Source: Nocardia africana NBRC 100379
GTDB taxonomy: Bacteria > Actinomycetota > Actinomycetes > Mycobacteriales > Mycobacteriaceae
Assembly (NCBI RefSeq): GCF_001612635.1
Contig: NZ_BDAV01000005.1
Location: 544,620 to 608,619 of the forward strand
Length of the DNA: 64,000 bases
Direction: 5' to 3'
The position numbers and the translations under genes are program-made. The notes beneath the pieces were generated by a model. That model saw only the letters and a program-made list of their open reading frames with translations. It was not told the origin of the DNA and made no database searches. Position 1 is the stretch's first letter, and each line of letters opens with the position of its first letter. This document shows, piece by piece, positions 27,956 through 36,741 of the stretch.

Positions 27956-27993
27956 AAGGGGCAGGTCTGGAAGAGATTCCGGACCTGCCCCTT
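27956..27993 (+). terminator. Long hairpin terminator after tRNA-His
   Basis: AAGGGGCAGGTC (27956-27967) pairs fully with 27982-27993. The inner stem TGGAA/TTCCG adds five more pairs (one G-U) around GAGA, giving a 17-pair stem. It starts six bases after the tRNA and faces the minus-strand hydrolase end, so it may act both ways. Confidence 0.85.
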
Positions 27994-28119
27994 CGTCATG
28001 AGTCGAGTAGGCCTTCCGTCCGGCCCGATCGCGATGCGCGGACGTGGTGCGCGTCACGGCTGCCCTTCGGTCCACCCGGTGGCCGGCCGACCTGATCGAG
28101 CGCACACCGGTCGGACGGC

Positions 28120-29691
28120 TCATTCGATCAGTGTGGTGGGTTGGCAGGTGCGGTCGTCTGCCGGAAAGTCCCCGTCCCGGAAGTAGCTGTTGGTCGTGTC
28201 GAGAATGCAGGTGCTCAAGCCCGGACGCAGCACCATGTGGATCCTGGTGTCGGCCAAGGTGATCAAGCGCGACCCCGACATCTGTCGATGCAGTGCCACA
28301 GAGTGCTCGTGAGGCGTCCGGTTGTCGCCGGTGGCGGACAGGATCAGTGCGGGCACATCGTTGTCGACCACGGTGGGCGGCTCCAGCGGCGGTGGCCAGA
28401 AGGCACAGGGCTGGATGTTGTCGGCTAGTGCCGCGAAGATCGGCTGGGCCGGGCGAGCCGCCTCGATCGCATTCCAGTACCAGGCGGGATCGGCGGGCAT
28501 CGGTGCGTCCGCACACCAGATCTGCACCATGACCGAATCTTCGTCGTGCTCGTAGTACGAGATCTGCTGGTGCAGCTGCGGGGGCACCTCGGGCGCGCGC
28601 CCCTCCGCCGCATCGGTGACAGCCCGTACCGAGGCCGCCAGCGCCTCGTTCAATCGCGCGTCGCGCAGCATCGTCCACAGCAGATTCGGCAGGACGTGAT
28701 CATCGAAACCGAAGCCCTCGACCACGATCGGCGACCGCGCCGCCCGGTCGATGAGGGCCTCGACTCGGCGGCGGACCTCGGGCGCGGAGTCGCCGAGGTG
28801 ATACTGCCGGTCACGAGCCGCCACCCAGCCGGCCCAGTCGTCGAAGGCCGCTTCCACCGCCGGACCCCAGTCCTGTTGTAAGCCGAGCCAGTAGCGCTGC
28901 GGATCGATGGCACTGTCGAGCACCATGCGGTCGGATCGGCCGGGGAACAGCTGCGAGTAGACCGCGCCCAGATAGGTTCCGTAGGACACGCCGTAATAGC
29001 TGATGCGTTCCTCGCCCAGTGCCGCCCGTATCACGTCCATGTCGCGGGCCGTGTTGCGCGTGCTGAGCTGGCGCATCCAGTTCACATCACCCCCCACCAG
29101 ACAATCGGCGGCCAGCCGCGCCTGCAGGGCCGTTTCGGTGACGAATCCCGGTAACCCGACACCGGCGGAGCGGATCGGGGTGGCGACCGGCCACCCGCAC
29201 CGCTGGTGCCGCCCGGAGCGGGCGACACCACGCGGGTCGAATCCGATCAGGTCGTAGCGGCTCAGCACATCCGGCCGGAGGACATCACCGACAAGGTCGA
29301 ACGCGTCGAGCCCCGGTGTCCCGGGTCCGCCCGAGTTGGTCAGCAGCACACCGCGACGGTGTGCCGTATCGCTCGCCGGGATCCGCGAGACCGCGATCGT
29401 GATGATCGGCCCGTCCGGATTGCCGTAATCGAGTGGCACCGCGACATCCGTGCAGACCGCACCCTCCGCCACCAGGGCCGCGTCCTCACACGGACGCCAG
29501 TCGAGAAGCTGCCGATGAAAGCGCGCCGGCGGGTCTGGCGGTTCAGCGCCCGCCATACCGGAAGCAGAGGCCACCGTCACCGCGAGAGCGGTAACGATCA
29601 CCGATGCGACGACCCCGCCGACATCACGCAGCAGGCCACGCGAACGACGGCACTCGGGGAACGTGACCGCGCACCGCTGCCCACCACCCAT
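28120..29691 (-). CDS. Secreted alpha/beta-hydrolase with TAP-like C-terminal domain
   Basis: A 523-residue exported protein. From ATG 29691 an arginine-rich start is followed by VGGVVASVIVTALAVTVASASGMAGA, a signal peptide with a likely cut after MAGA. TNSGGPGTPG holds the oxyanion loop, YYGVSYGTYLGAVYSQLFPG holds the nucleophilic serine, and SATGDNRTPHEHSVALHRQM with HMVLRPG near the end carry the acid and histidine of the triad. The architecture is that of actinobacterial SlpE/CaeA-type peptidases or esterases acting in the envelope. It stands alone between tRNA-His and the L,D-transpeptidase gene. Confidence 0.85.
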   Translation of the reverse strand: MGGGQRCAVTFPECRRSRGLLRDVGGVVASVIVTALAVTVASASGMAGAEPPDPPARFHRQLLDWRPCEDAALVAEGAVCTDVAVPLDYGNPDGPIITIAVSRIPASDTAHRRGVLLTNSGGPGTPGLDAFDLVGDVLRPDVLSRYDLIGFDPRGVARSGRHQRCGWPVATPIRSAGVGLPGFVTETALQARLAADCLVGGDVNWMRQLSTRNTARDMDVIRAALGEERISYYGVSYGTYLGAVYSQLFPGRSDRMVLDSAIDPQRYWLGLQQDWGPAVEAAFDDWAGWVAARDRQYHLGDSAPEVRRRVEALIDRAARSPIVVEGFGFDDHVLPNLLWTMLRDARLNEALAASVRAVTDAAEGRAPEVPPQLHQQISYYEHDEDSVMVQIWCADAPMPADPAWYWNAIEAARPAQPIFAALADNIQPCAFWPPPLEPPTVVDNDVPALILSATGDNRTPHEHSVALHRQMSGSRLITLADTRIHMVLRPGLSTCILDTTNSYFRDGDFPADDRTCQPTTLIE

Positions 29692-29896
29692 GAGGACCTG
29701 ACCCTTCAGCACGTCGAGACCGAATCGCACGGGAGCCACCGCCAACCACGCAGCGGAGCAGCGATCACTCCGGAAGAGCCACGAACACAGGCGAATTCGG
29801 GGAGCCACAACGTTGCGCGCCTGGGCCCCGGATTTCGCGGGAGTGGATTGGCGCACGCAAGTGTAGCGTCCGATCACCGCCCGGGACCCGAACGAC

Positions 29897-29930
29897 GAGC
29901 GGGCCTTCCGGATATCCGGAAGGCCCGCTC
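29897..29930 (-). terminator. Perfect 34-base palindromic terminator after the L,D-transpeptidase gene
   Basis: The 34 bases are an exact inverted repeat centred on GATATC, with arms beginning GAGCGGGCCTTCC. On the minus strand it begins 13 bases after the transpeptidase stop at 29943. Strength and position make a transcription terminator the clear reading. Confidence 0.85.
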
Positions 29931-29942
29931 TGCCGGCTGTCG

Positions 29943-31154
29943 TCAGCGGTTGGTGTCAGCGTTGCCGGCCTTCCATTCCGCCCACGGGATATTCCAGTCG
30001 CCGAGGCCGTCGACGCCGGACAGGGTGTCACCGACGGTGTTCTTGACGATCGCGATATCGCCGCGCTTGGCGTTCTCGTACACCCAGCGGGCATCCTCCG
30101 GGCTCAGGTTCAGGCAGCCGTGACTGGTGTTGGAATAGCCCTGCTGGCCCACCGACCACGGCGCCGAATGCATGAAGATGCCGCTGTAGGACATGCGCGT
30201 CGCCCAGTCGACGGGGGTCCGATATCCGTTGGGACCGGTCGCGGCGACGCCGTAGGTGGACGAATCCATGATCATGTGGTCGAACTGGTCGCCGATGATG
30301 TAGATGCCGTTCTGGGTGGGCGTGGAATCCTTGCCCATCGAGGTCGGCATGGTCCGTATCACCTGGCCGTTGCGTTCGACGGTGACCATCTTGGTGTTGT
30401 CGTCGGCGGTGAAGACCATCGGATCGCCGATGGTGAAGCTGGAATGGATATCGGAGTCACCGATCAGCCCGCCCCCCAGATCGCGGCCGAAGGTGTTCAC
30501 ATCCACGGTGACCCTGGTTCCCGGAGCCCAGAAATGCTCGGGTCGCCAACGCACTTCGCGTTTGTTCACCCAGTAGAACGCGCCTTCCACCGCGGGCGTC
30601 GTGGTGATCTTGATCGCATCCTGCACGACGCGGCGATCCGGAATGTTCTCGTCGAACTGGATCGCGACCGGCTGGCCGATTCCCACCACCGCGTTCTCAC
30701 CCGGCAGCAACCACGGATGCGTCTTGATGCGCGGCGCGAGGGTGGTGAAACTGATTGTCGTCGAGGTGGTGCCGCCGATTCCGACCGCGTCGGCCTGCAG
30801 GCGATACGTGCGGTCGAAGCCGAGTTGTTCGGTCAGCTGCCACGAGGTCCCGTCGGGCGCGATCTGCCCCGCCACCGGATTGCCATCCGGTGTGAGCAAC
30901 GTGACAGCGGTCAATTTCCCGTTCTCCACCTTCACCGGAATCGGATCGGCCGGCGACACCCCGACCGCGCCGTCGGCGACCGGGGTCAGCACCTTCGGTT
31001 TGACCAGGTCTATGACCGAAGCCGACTCGATCGCCGGTCCATCGTTCGTCGCCCCGGAATCACTGCATCCGGTGACCGCGAGCGCGAGCATCGACATCAC
31101 GCCCAACCACGCCGCCACCGCTCTCGTTTGCCGCGATCCTCGACGTCCACCCAT
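29943..31154 (-). CDS. ldtB: L,D-transpeptidase lipoprotein (LdtB/LdtMt2 type)
   Basis: A 403-residue exported enzyme. The signal peptide ends in the lipobox LAVTGC, so it is a lipoprotein. Two Ig-like domains follow (about residues 50-250), then the YkuD catalytic domain with IFMHSAPWSVGQQGYSNTSHGCLNLSPEDARWVYENA, whose HGC holds the nucleophilic cysteine. It forms 3-3 cross-links in peptidoglycan outside the membrane. Length and domain order match M. tuberculosis LdtB (Rv2518c, 408 residues), whose gene is also near orn and tRNA-Lys. The start ATG 31154 (MGGRRGSRQTR) gives a normal signal peptide. Confidence 0.92.
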   Translation of the reverse strand: MGGRRGSRQTRAVAAWLGVMSMLALAVTGCSDSGATNDGPAIESASVIDLVKPKVLTPVADGAVGVSPADPIPVKVENGKLTAVTLLTPDGNPVAGQIAPDGTSWQLTEQLGFDRTYRLQADAVGIGGTTSTTISFTTLAPRIKTHPWLLPGENAVVGIGQPVAIQFDENIPDRRVVQDAIKITTTPAVEGAFYWVNKREVRWRPEHFWAPGTRVTVDVNTFGRDLGGGLIGDSDIHSSFTIGDPMVFTADDNTKMVTVERNGQVIRTMPTSMGKDSTPTQNGIYIIGDQFDHMIMDSSTYGVAATGPNGYRTPVDWATRMSYSGIFMHSAPWSVGQQGYSNTSHGCLNLSPEDARWVYENAKRGDIAIVKNTVGDTLSGVDGLGDWNIPWAEWKAGNADTNR

Positions 31155-31474
31155 GTGCAACCCCGTTTCATGCCTCGTGCGCAACCGGGAAACCCCGGCC
31201 ACGCTGCTCGACCCACCACGTGCGGGGATCGGTCGAGACCACGCCCACCCATTCTGCCAGGTGGAAGGATCGCAACCGGGTTGACACAACGAGCCGGCCC
31301 CGCACACTCTGCCCGATTCATCCCTTCCGGCCCGTCAACCGTTACCGCGTTCACGCAAGATCACGATCCCCCCTCGAATGCCCTTTGAACAGGCGATTTC
31401 ACTTTCCGCCTACCCAACTGTTATGGTTTCTCCCGCACCGGAACGGAGCCTGCAGGCCCGATCCGGAGGTCCAA
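31155..31474. other. Intergenic region between the L,D-transpeptidase and tRNA-Lys
   Basis: This 320-base gap contains the promoter region of the transpeptidase (minus) and of tRNA-Lys (plus). No coding frame with a ribosome site is convincing on either strand. It is the last sequence judged chromosomal before the prophage. Confidence 0.5.
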
Positions 31475-31547
<73 letters not shown>

Positions 31548-31579
31548 CTCTTCGAACTATCGTTTACCTGCTCGAATGC

Positions 31580-31600
31580 TTCCGGGATCGGACCCCGGAA
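31580..31600 (+). terminator. Hairpin downstream of tRNA-Lys
   Basis: TTCCGGG (31580-31586) pairs exactly with CCCGGAA (31594-31600) around a seven-base loop. It lies 33 bases after the tRNA and directly abuts the next open reading frame, so it may end the tRNA transcript. Confidence 0.5.
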
Positions 31601-32053
31601 ATGAGCACTGTAGCTAAATCTGTAGCTTACGAACCGCCTAACGATTCGGCGTCATCCAGAGCCCAGGCGACCACCTTCAGTGATCTTCATCACTCTACCG
31701 GCGACGCCTCCACTCCCCTCGTCATCGACTATGCCGACCTCAAAAATGCGATCGAGGCGGCCACCAGCGCGTTCGTGAATGCGCTCGCACCGGATCTGCC
31801 GCCGATTCTGTGGCGCCAGAACGTTGAGGCCGACCACCTGCCCTCGCTCGATGGGCAGGTTCCGGTCGGTACCGAGGACGCGGCGATCGCATTGAAGTGG
31901 GCCGAACGCCTCGGCCTCACCGAGACCGATCTTCCCCATCCCGGCGGCCAGGCGTGGGCCGACACCGCGCTGGAGCGGTTGGACGAAATGCGCCTGGTCC
32001 GCGTGTGGTGCGTCGCCGACCGCAAGGCCTGGTATGCGGTGGAGCCCCGGTGA
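31601..32053 (+). CDS. Hypothetical protein at the prophage edge
   Basis: A 150-residue protein. The first 40 residues are polar and disordered-looking. The core STPLVIDYADLKNAIEAATSAFVNALAPDLPPILWR and WAERLGLTETDLPHPGGQAWADTALERLDEMRLVRVWCVADRKAWYAVEPR is a helical domain with many conserved-looking positions. No known family is recognised. The only start available is ATG 31601, right after a hairpin and without a ribosome site, so translation may start at a weak or leaderless site, or the 5' end was trimmed by integration. It overlaps the next gene by four bases. Confidence 0.55.
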   Translation: MSTVAKSVAYEPPNDSASSRAQATTFSDLHHSTGDASTPLVIDYADLKNAIEAATSAFVNALAPDLPPILWRQNVEADHLPSLDGQVPVGTEDAAIALKWAERLGLTETDLPHPGGQAWADTALERLDEMRLVRVWCVADRKAWYAVEPR

Positions 32054-33141
32054 TCGCCCGCCTCATCGCCGCCGCCGCTGCGGCTGGCGCCCTGCTGTGC
32101 GCCGGCGCCGGATACGCCCGCGCCGACCATCCGCTGTGCGCAAGCGGATCCACGTGCCGCACCGCCCCGCTACGCCCGTCCCCCATCGCCTCGCCCGCCG
32201 GCGCCCACGCGGTCGGCCGCGTCGACGCCGAGATCGGCCACGGCGCACGCGCGGTGATGGTTTCGGCGTGGTATCCAACCCGGACCGCGGACCGGTCCGC
32301 CCCGTACGTGCCGGCGGCCGGACCGGTCGCGCAACTGCAGATCGCCACCCGGGCAGCCGAATGGATGCACACACCGGACGCCGCCGGGGCGATGGTGGGC
32401 GCGCAGGCCGACGCTACCGAGGACGCGGCAGTCGACGGCGACCAACTGCCCGTTGTGCTCGTCTCCCCCGGCATGGGCACGCCGCGGTTCATCCTGTCCG
32501 GTCTCGCGACCGAACTCGCCTCCCGCGGGTACGCGGTCGTGGCCATCGACCACACCGGCGAGAGCCCGGCCGTGCAGCTGCCGGACGGCCGGATCGTATG
32601 GGGCGCAGCGCCGACGGTGACCCCCGACTACATGCGAGCCCAGCTCGCTACGCGCATCGGTGATCTGCGCCTCGTGCTCGACCACCTCACGGCGCTGCCG
32701 ATCGTCGGTGCACGCCTCGATCTCGGCCGGATTGCCGCGCTCGGCCACAGCTATGGCGGCACGACCGCGGTGCAGTTGGCGGCCATCGATGCGCGTGTGC
32801 GGGCTGCGGTCGCCCTCGACGGCCCGGCCGGCTGGGACGGTGTCGCCGCCGCGCCCGCGCTCGATCTGCCCGTGCTGTCGCTCGATCTGACGGGCATGTG
32901 GTCGTCGAGCTGGAATGGTTTCCGGGGCAGCCGCTTCGAGGTCGCCTCGATCCTCAATGCCGGGCACTACACGGCGACGGACCTGCCAGCGTTCGGGTGT
33001 TCTGCCGATCTCTGCGGCACTGTCCCGGCCGACCGGGCCGCTCTCGTCAGCCGGGACGTGGTCGGTTTGTGGCTTGATCGGTGGCTGCGCGGTATGGACA
33101 CGCCGAGATTTACTGCACCCGAGCTCGTTTGGCAGACCTAA
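32050..33141 (+). CDS. Secreted alpha/beta-hydrolase (PAF-acetylhydrolase-like fold)
   Basis: A 363-residue exported enzyme. GTG 32050 overlaps the previous stop; the signal peptide LIAAAAAAGALLCAGAGYARA precedes DHPLCASG. The core has PVVLVSPGMGTPRFILSGLATELASRGYAVVAIDHTGESPA and the serine elbow IAALGHSYGGTTAVQLAAID, with a late histidine in LNAGHYTATDLP. Cysteines at both ends suggest disulphides. Substrates could be lipid or ester compounds of the envelope. Cargo position suggests lysogenic conversion; a lysin-B role is possible but less likely because of the signal peptide and the plus strand. Confidence 0.7.
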   Translation: MIARLIAAAAAAGALLCAGAGYARADHPLCASGSTCRTAPLRPSPIASPAGAHAVGRVDAEIGHGARAVMVSAWYPTRTADRSAPYVPAAGPVAQLQIATRAAEWMHTPDAAGAMVGAQADATEDAAVDGDQLPVVLVSPGMGTPRFILSGLATELASRGYAVVAIDHTGESPAVQLPDGRIVWGAAPTVTPDYMRAQLATRIGDLRLVLDHLTALPIVGARLDLGRIAALGHSYGGTTAVQLAAIDARVRAAVALDGPAGWDGVAAAPALDLPVLSLDLTGMWSSSWNGFRGSRFEVASILNAGHYTATDLPAFGCSADLCGTVPADRAALVSRDVVGLWLDRWLRGMDTPRFTAPELVWQT

Positions 33142-33250
33142 CGATCCCTAACCGGGCCAGCCTTTTCCGCGACTCGCCGACTGCTCGGTAACGACTCACA
33201 GCGTTTTCACAACAAACTCTCGACCGCACTAGATGAGGAGATATCCAAAG

Positions 33251-33766
33251 ATGACCGGTCCCAACCATCCACAGATGCCGCCCTACCCGTCGATACCCCC
33301 CGCACCGCATCCCCCGCACCCCGCGAAGAAGGCACCGGTGTGGGTGTGGATTGTGTCCGCGATCGGAGTGGTTCTCGTGATCGGGCTCATCGGCAGCGCG
33401 TGCAGCGGCGGCAGCTCCACGACCGCGACGCCGACACTCACGCACACCACTGCCCCGCAACCGTTCACAGCCCCCAGCGCCGCCGACACGGGATACACCC
33501 CAGCCGCGCCGCCCGTAACCACCGCCGCCACACCAGCAGCAGAACTGACAATTCCCGACGACCTCATAGGGAAGAACGGGGCGATCGCCGAGGCCGAGCT
33601 GAAGAAACTCGGCTTCAAAGACATCCAGCACGCGTCGGGCACACCAGGCGTGCAGATGGTGATCATGCTGTCGAACTGGACAGTGACAGAGGTAGAGCCC
33701 GGACCCGGCACGGTCGTCAGCGCTGATACCCCGATCGTGCTCACGATGGTCAAGAAGAACCGCTAA
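33251..33766 (+). CDS. Membrane-anchored protein with a PASTA-like C-terminal domain
   Basis: A 171-residue protein. Proline-rich cytoplasmic start (PNHPQMPPYPSIPPAPHPPHP), one membrane helix (VWVWIVSAIGVVLVIGLIGSACSG), a threonine/proline linker, then IPDDLIGKNGAIAEAELKKLGFKDIQHASG and PGPGTVVSADTPIVLTMVKK, which follows the PASTA pattern (VPDLxGxxxxxAxxxLxxxGF, then G..V..G..I.L.V). PASTA domains bind peptidoglycan fragments. The serine/threonine-rich stalk places it outside the membrane. It is the third cargo gene, 109 bases after the hydrolase. Confidence 0.65.
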   Translation: MTGPNHPQMPPYPSIPPAPHPPHPAKKAPVWVWIVSAIGVVLVIGLIGSACSGGSSTTATPTLTHTTAPQPFTAPSAADTGYTPAAPPVTTAATPAAELTIPDDLIGKNGAIAEAELKKLGFKDIQHASGTPGVQMVIMLSNWTVTEVEPGPGTVVSADTPIVLTMVKKNR

Positions 33767-33797
33767 CTCGAACCTCTTTGCCCCGAACGGAATTCAC

Positions 33798-34163
33798 ATG
33801 AACACTCGCATGGCTCGCCGGATAGGATCCGGCATCGTCGCCGCACTGCTGCTCGCCGTCGCATTCCTCGGCCTCGCCGCCACGGCGAACGCCGAGGCAC
33901 CGGCCGAGCCCGCCACGGTCGCCGCCGCAGCAACCGAGCCCGAGGTGCAGCCAATCACCACCGCGCAACCGATCCTGTGCCTGATGCCCGGCGACACGAT
34001 GGAACTGCGCGCCGGAATCGGCGCGGTGATCGGCGCGCTCGCAGGCCTGCCGCTCTTCATCGTCGGCGCGATCCCCGGCGCGATCATCGGCGCCGGCATG
34101 GGCGCGCTGTCGTGGCAAATCGCGAACTGGTCGCTGCAGCAGCAGGGCGGTTGCCACCCGTGA
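33798..34163 (+). CDS. Small secreted protein with glycine-zipper helices
   Basis: A 121-residue protein with signal peptide SGIVAALLLAVAFLGLAATANA, a short alanine/proline linker, the segment ILCLMPGDTMELRAGIGAVIGALAG and GLPLFIVGAIPGAIIGAGMGALSWQ (two hydrophobic G/A-rich stretches that could insert in a membrane), and a tail ending GGCHP. Two cysteines, one on each side of the helices, may pair. It follows the PASTA-like gene by 31 bases. It is followed by a strong terminator. No known family is assigned. Confidence 0.6.
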   Translation: MNTRMARRIGSGIVAALLLAVAFLGLAATANAEAPAEPATVAAAATEPEVQPITTAQPILCLMPGDTMELRAGIGAVIGALAGLPLFIVGAIPGAIIGAGMGALSWQIANWSLQQQGGCHP

Positions 34164-34184
34164 CCCGATAGCCTCGTCACACGA

Positions 34185-34221
34185 AACGGCCTGCGCATCT
34201 CCCACGTATGCGCGGGCCGTT
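34185..34221 (+). terminator. Strong hairpin terminator after the secreted cargo genes
   Basis: AACGGCC-T-GCGCAT (34185-34198) pairs with ATGCGC-G-GGCCGTT (34208-34221): 14 pairs including one G-U, loop of nine. It separates the first cargo operon from the type VII-like pair. The 314-base gap 34164-34477 holds this and, further on, a weak promoter-like TATCAT near 34425; no other feature is seen. Confidence 0.8.
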
Positions 34222-34477
34222 CTCATTGAGCGTCCACAACGCGAATTACCCGCACTATCGGCAAACCCGCAGGTAAAGGTACCGAATTCAATTCTATGTA
34301 CTTTGGTGTTCCCCACGTCCGTCAGCCTGCTCACCGCTATCTGCCCTCTTGACCGCCGCTCACTGGCAGATGGCTGGCTCGCGAGAGCCAAAAGTCGTCG
34401 TCCGGCTCAGCGGGCTGTTTTCGGTATCATCAGGGCGATTTTCGAAGGTTTGGGGACGACGAAGGGGGGCGCCACCG

Positions 34478-34780
34478 ATGAGCATGAAAGTCGATCCGGA
34501 CGCGCTGCGGGCGTGGGCGAAGTTTCTGGACGGGCTGTCGGGGGAGATCGGCAAGCTGGTGGATGGGGTGACCGCGCCCGTCGATGGCACCGACCCGTTC
34601 CCCGGCGTCGACTTGGCGGCGACCGTTTTCGCAGCACGTGACCAGGTCAAGGGTGGACTGACGTTCTTCGCTGCGCGCCCGCAAGAGATGGCCGAGATCG
34701 CGAAGGGCGTCGGTGACAAGTATGAGGTCACCGATGATGACTTCGCGACGAAATTGCGGGAGATGGGTGGGCTGAAGTGA
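34478..34780 (+). CDS. Type VII secretion (ESX/EspC-like) small substrate
   Basis: Exactly 100 residues, the usual WXG100/EspC size. It is helical: MKVDPDALRAWAKFLDGLSGEIGKLV, then TVFAARDQVKGGLTFFAARPQEMAEIAKG, and near the C-terminus YEVTDDDFATKL, whose YxxxD matches the general type VII export signal. ATG 34478 is clear; the upstream AAGGGGGGCG is a ribosome site. It overlaps the large WXG gene by four bases (GTGA), as pairs of type VII substrates do. Family membership is inferred from size, fold and signal; no canonical WXG motif is seen in this protein. Confidence 0.65.
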   Translation: MSMKVDPDALRAWAKFLDGLSGEIGKLVDGVTAPVDGTDPFPGVDLAATVFAARDQVKGGLTFFAARPQEMAEIAKGVGDKYEVTDDDFATKLREMGGLK

Positions 34781-36708
34781 GTCCCGGCCCGGGCCGCCCG
34801 ACGCTGACCATCTCCCAAGTCGAGAAGTGGAAGCCCGACCTGCTGGGTACGTTCGCTACTCGCTTCGACACCGTTGTCACCAACGGGGACAAGCTTTTAC
34901 AGTCGATGGTCACCCAGCAAGACCATTTGGCCGAGTCATGGAAGGGTGCAGGCGCGGACTCCGCAGCCGCGCGCGTGAACGCCGACAAGACGGCAGGCAG
35001 TCATCTGATGGACAAGGTCGGCGGCCTGAAAACCACACTCACGACGCAGCAAACGGAGTTGGCTCACGCCCGACAGTTCGTCATCGACAAGCGAAACCTG
35101 ATCGTGGGCATGGGTTTTGAGGTCGCCGACGATGGCACCGTCACCAGCGTCGCCAAACAAGCCGCGATCAAGGCCGCAGCAGGCAAGGACCCCAAATCTG
35201 TGCCCGCGAACGTTACGACAGCGCTCATTCAGGTCGAATACGAGGCGACGCAGCAGCACGTAGCGATGCTGGGCGCGCTCCAGAATGCCGAAAACACTGC
35301 CGTCGGCGCGAAAGCGGCGATCGACATCGCGAACGCTGCGGTCAACCAGGTGGCCATGTATGAGTTGCCGCCCAAGGCTATTCGCACGCTGTTCCCTGGT
35401 CTGACGCATCCGGACACGGCAAAGCCGAGCGAGTTGCCGCCCGTACTCGGTGACGCGATGAAGCTCGAGCAGGGTATCCCGATCACGGTAACCAACGCCG
35501 ATGGTTCGAAGACCACGACTACGCCGAATCCTGATGGGACGCTAACCGTTTCCACGTCGGTGCAACAGCCGGATGGCTTGACGATCACGACGGAAAGCAC
35601 TGACCATAAACCGCCCATCACGACGGTTACGACCAAACCGGACAGCGCCGGTGTTGTCGGTATGACCGTTACCGCAGCCGATGGGAAATCGCAGCAGTTC
35701 CAGACAGTGCCCGAGGGCAACGGCAAGACCAGCACCTACACGCTGAATGCGGACGGATCGCGGGGGGCGAAAGTGTCAGAGTCGTATCCGCAGAACGGCG
35801 GCATCACCACCGACAAGTTCGGCCCGAACGGTGCGATAGATCGGCAGTGGCAGCGCCCCGATGGATTTCGGGCGTTTGAGGAGTACACGCAGGGCGCCGA
35901 CGGTAAGCCGCACCTGGTCGGCACCGCGAATTCGGCTGGCGTTCAGTCCGCCTTGAAGCCAGACGGCCAGATCGTCACCACCTACCCTGACGGGAGAACA
36001 GCAACGACCAAGCTGGACAGCGGACAACTGGTCACCACTTTCCCCGATGGCTCTGTGCTCTCGTTCGATCCGAACAAGGTTCCGCCCGGCACTCCGAAAC
36101 CAACGGTCTGGGACGCGGTGAAGTCGTGGTCGGGCTCGGAATGGAATAGCTTCTACGATTCCACCAAGGGCACCGTGGTCGGTCATCCGGCTGCGACCGC
36201 GTTTGCTGGAATGGCCGGCGCGACCGGGGAGTGGTCGTCCGCCGCCGGCTCGAGCATGGCTAGCCAAGCTGGGCAAGCGATGGCTGAGTCTCACCTCAGC
36301 CAACTGCGAGCGCTGCAAATGCTCGACACGAGTACCCCCGGTGCGGGACACGCGTTCGCCGGTGCGATGGACTCTGCGACCGACGCAGCTAGTAAGGCTG
36401 AAATCGGACAGTTGTTGAAGTCCGACGGCAAGATGCTCGGCGGTGTAGCGCTCGGGGGTGCCGTCAATGCGTGGGTCAATTACGATGACTGGCAGCACGG
36501 AAAGCCCGCCGACGAGGCTATTGCGAATGCCGTAGGTGGGACCGCAGGTGGTTGGGCTGGAGCGCTCGCCGGTGCCGAGGGCGGGGCGCTTCTGTGTTCC
36601 GCCGGAGGGCCGGTCGGGTCGGCATTTTGCGCCGGTATGGGCGCTGCTCTGGTCGGTTTCGGTGGCGGCGCGTTGGGAGGCTGGCTCGCCGAACAGCCAT
36701 TCAAGTAG
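34777..36708 (+). CDS. Large WXG-domain type VII effector-like protein with glycine-zipper C-terminus
   Basis: A 643-residue protein. Residues 15-190 are a four-helix region with a WKG motif at W55-G57 (LAESWKGAGADSAAARVNAD), as in WXG/LXG effectors. Residues about 225-450 are threonine-rich beta repeats with many DGx turns (PDGTLTVSTSV, YPDGRTATTKL, FPDGSVLSFDP). The final 60 residues are a glycine-zipper region (AGGWAGALAGAEGGALL and GSAFCAGMGAALVGFGGGA) of the type found in membrane-inserting toxins. GTG 34777 overlaps the small partner. A toxic function is an inference from architecture; no catalytic motif is seen. The downstream gene could be its immunity protein. Confidence 0.65.
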   Translation: MSPGPGRPTLTISQVEKWKPDLLGTFATRFDTVVTNGDKLLQSMVTQQDHLAESWKGAGADSAAARVNADKTAGSHLMDKVGGLKTTLTTQQTELAHARQFVIDKRNLIVGMGFEVADDGTVTSVAKQAAIKAAAGKDPKSVPANVTTALIQVEYEATQQHVAMLGALQNAENTAVGAKAAIDIANAAVNQVAMYELPPKAIRTLFPGLTHPDTAKPSELPPVLGDAMKLEQGIPITVTNADGSKTTTTPNPDGTLTVSTSVQQPDGLTITTESTDHKPPITTVTTKPDSAGVVGMTVTAADGKSQQFQTVPEGNGKTSTYTLNADGSRGAKVSESYPQNGGITTDKFGPNGAIDRQWQRPDGFRAFEEYTQGADGKPHLVGTANSAGVQSALKPDGQIVTTYPDGRTATTKLDSGQLVTTFPDGSVLSFDPNKVPPGTPKPTVWDAVKSWSGSEWNSFYDSTKGTVVGHPAATAFAGMAGATGEWSSAAGSSMASQAGQAMAESHLSQLRALQMLDTSTPGAGHAFAGAMDSATDAASKAEIGQLLKSDGKMLGGVALGGAVNAWVNYDDWQHGKPADEAIANAVGGTAGGWAGALAGAEGGALLCSAGGPVGSAFCAGMGAALVGFGGGALGGWLAEQPFK

Positions 36709-36741
36709 CGTGTTTCGCACAACCGACCAGGAGAGCCGCCA

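Noticed and set aside
32050..33141. Alpha/beta-hydrolase considered as phage lysin B
   Set aside because: It has a signal peptide, is on the opposite strand to the lysis genes and lies 10 kb away; I keep it as cargo and mention the possibility only.
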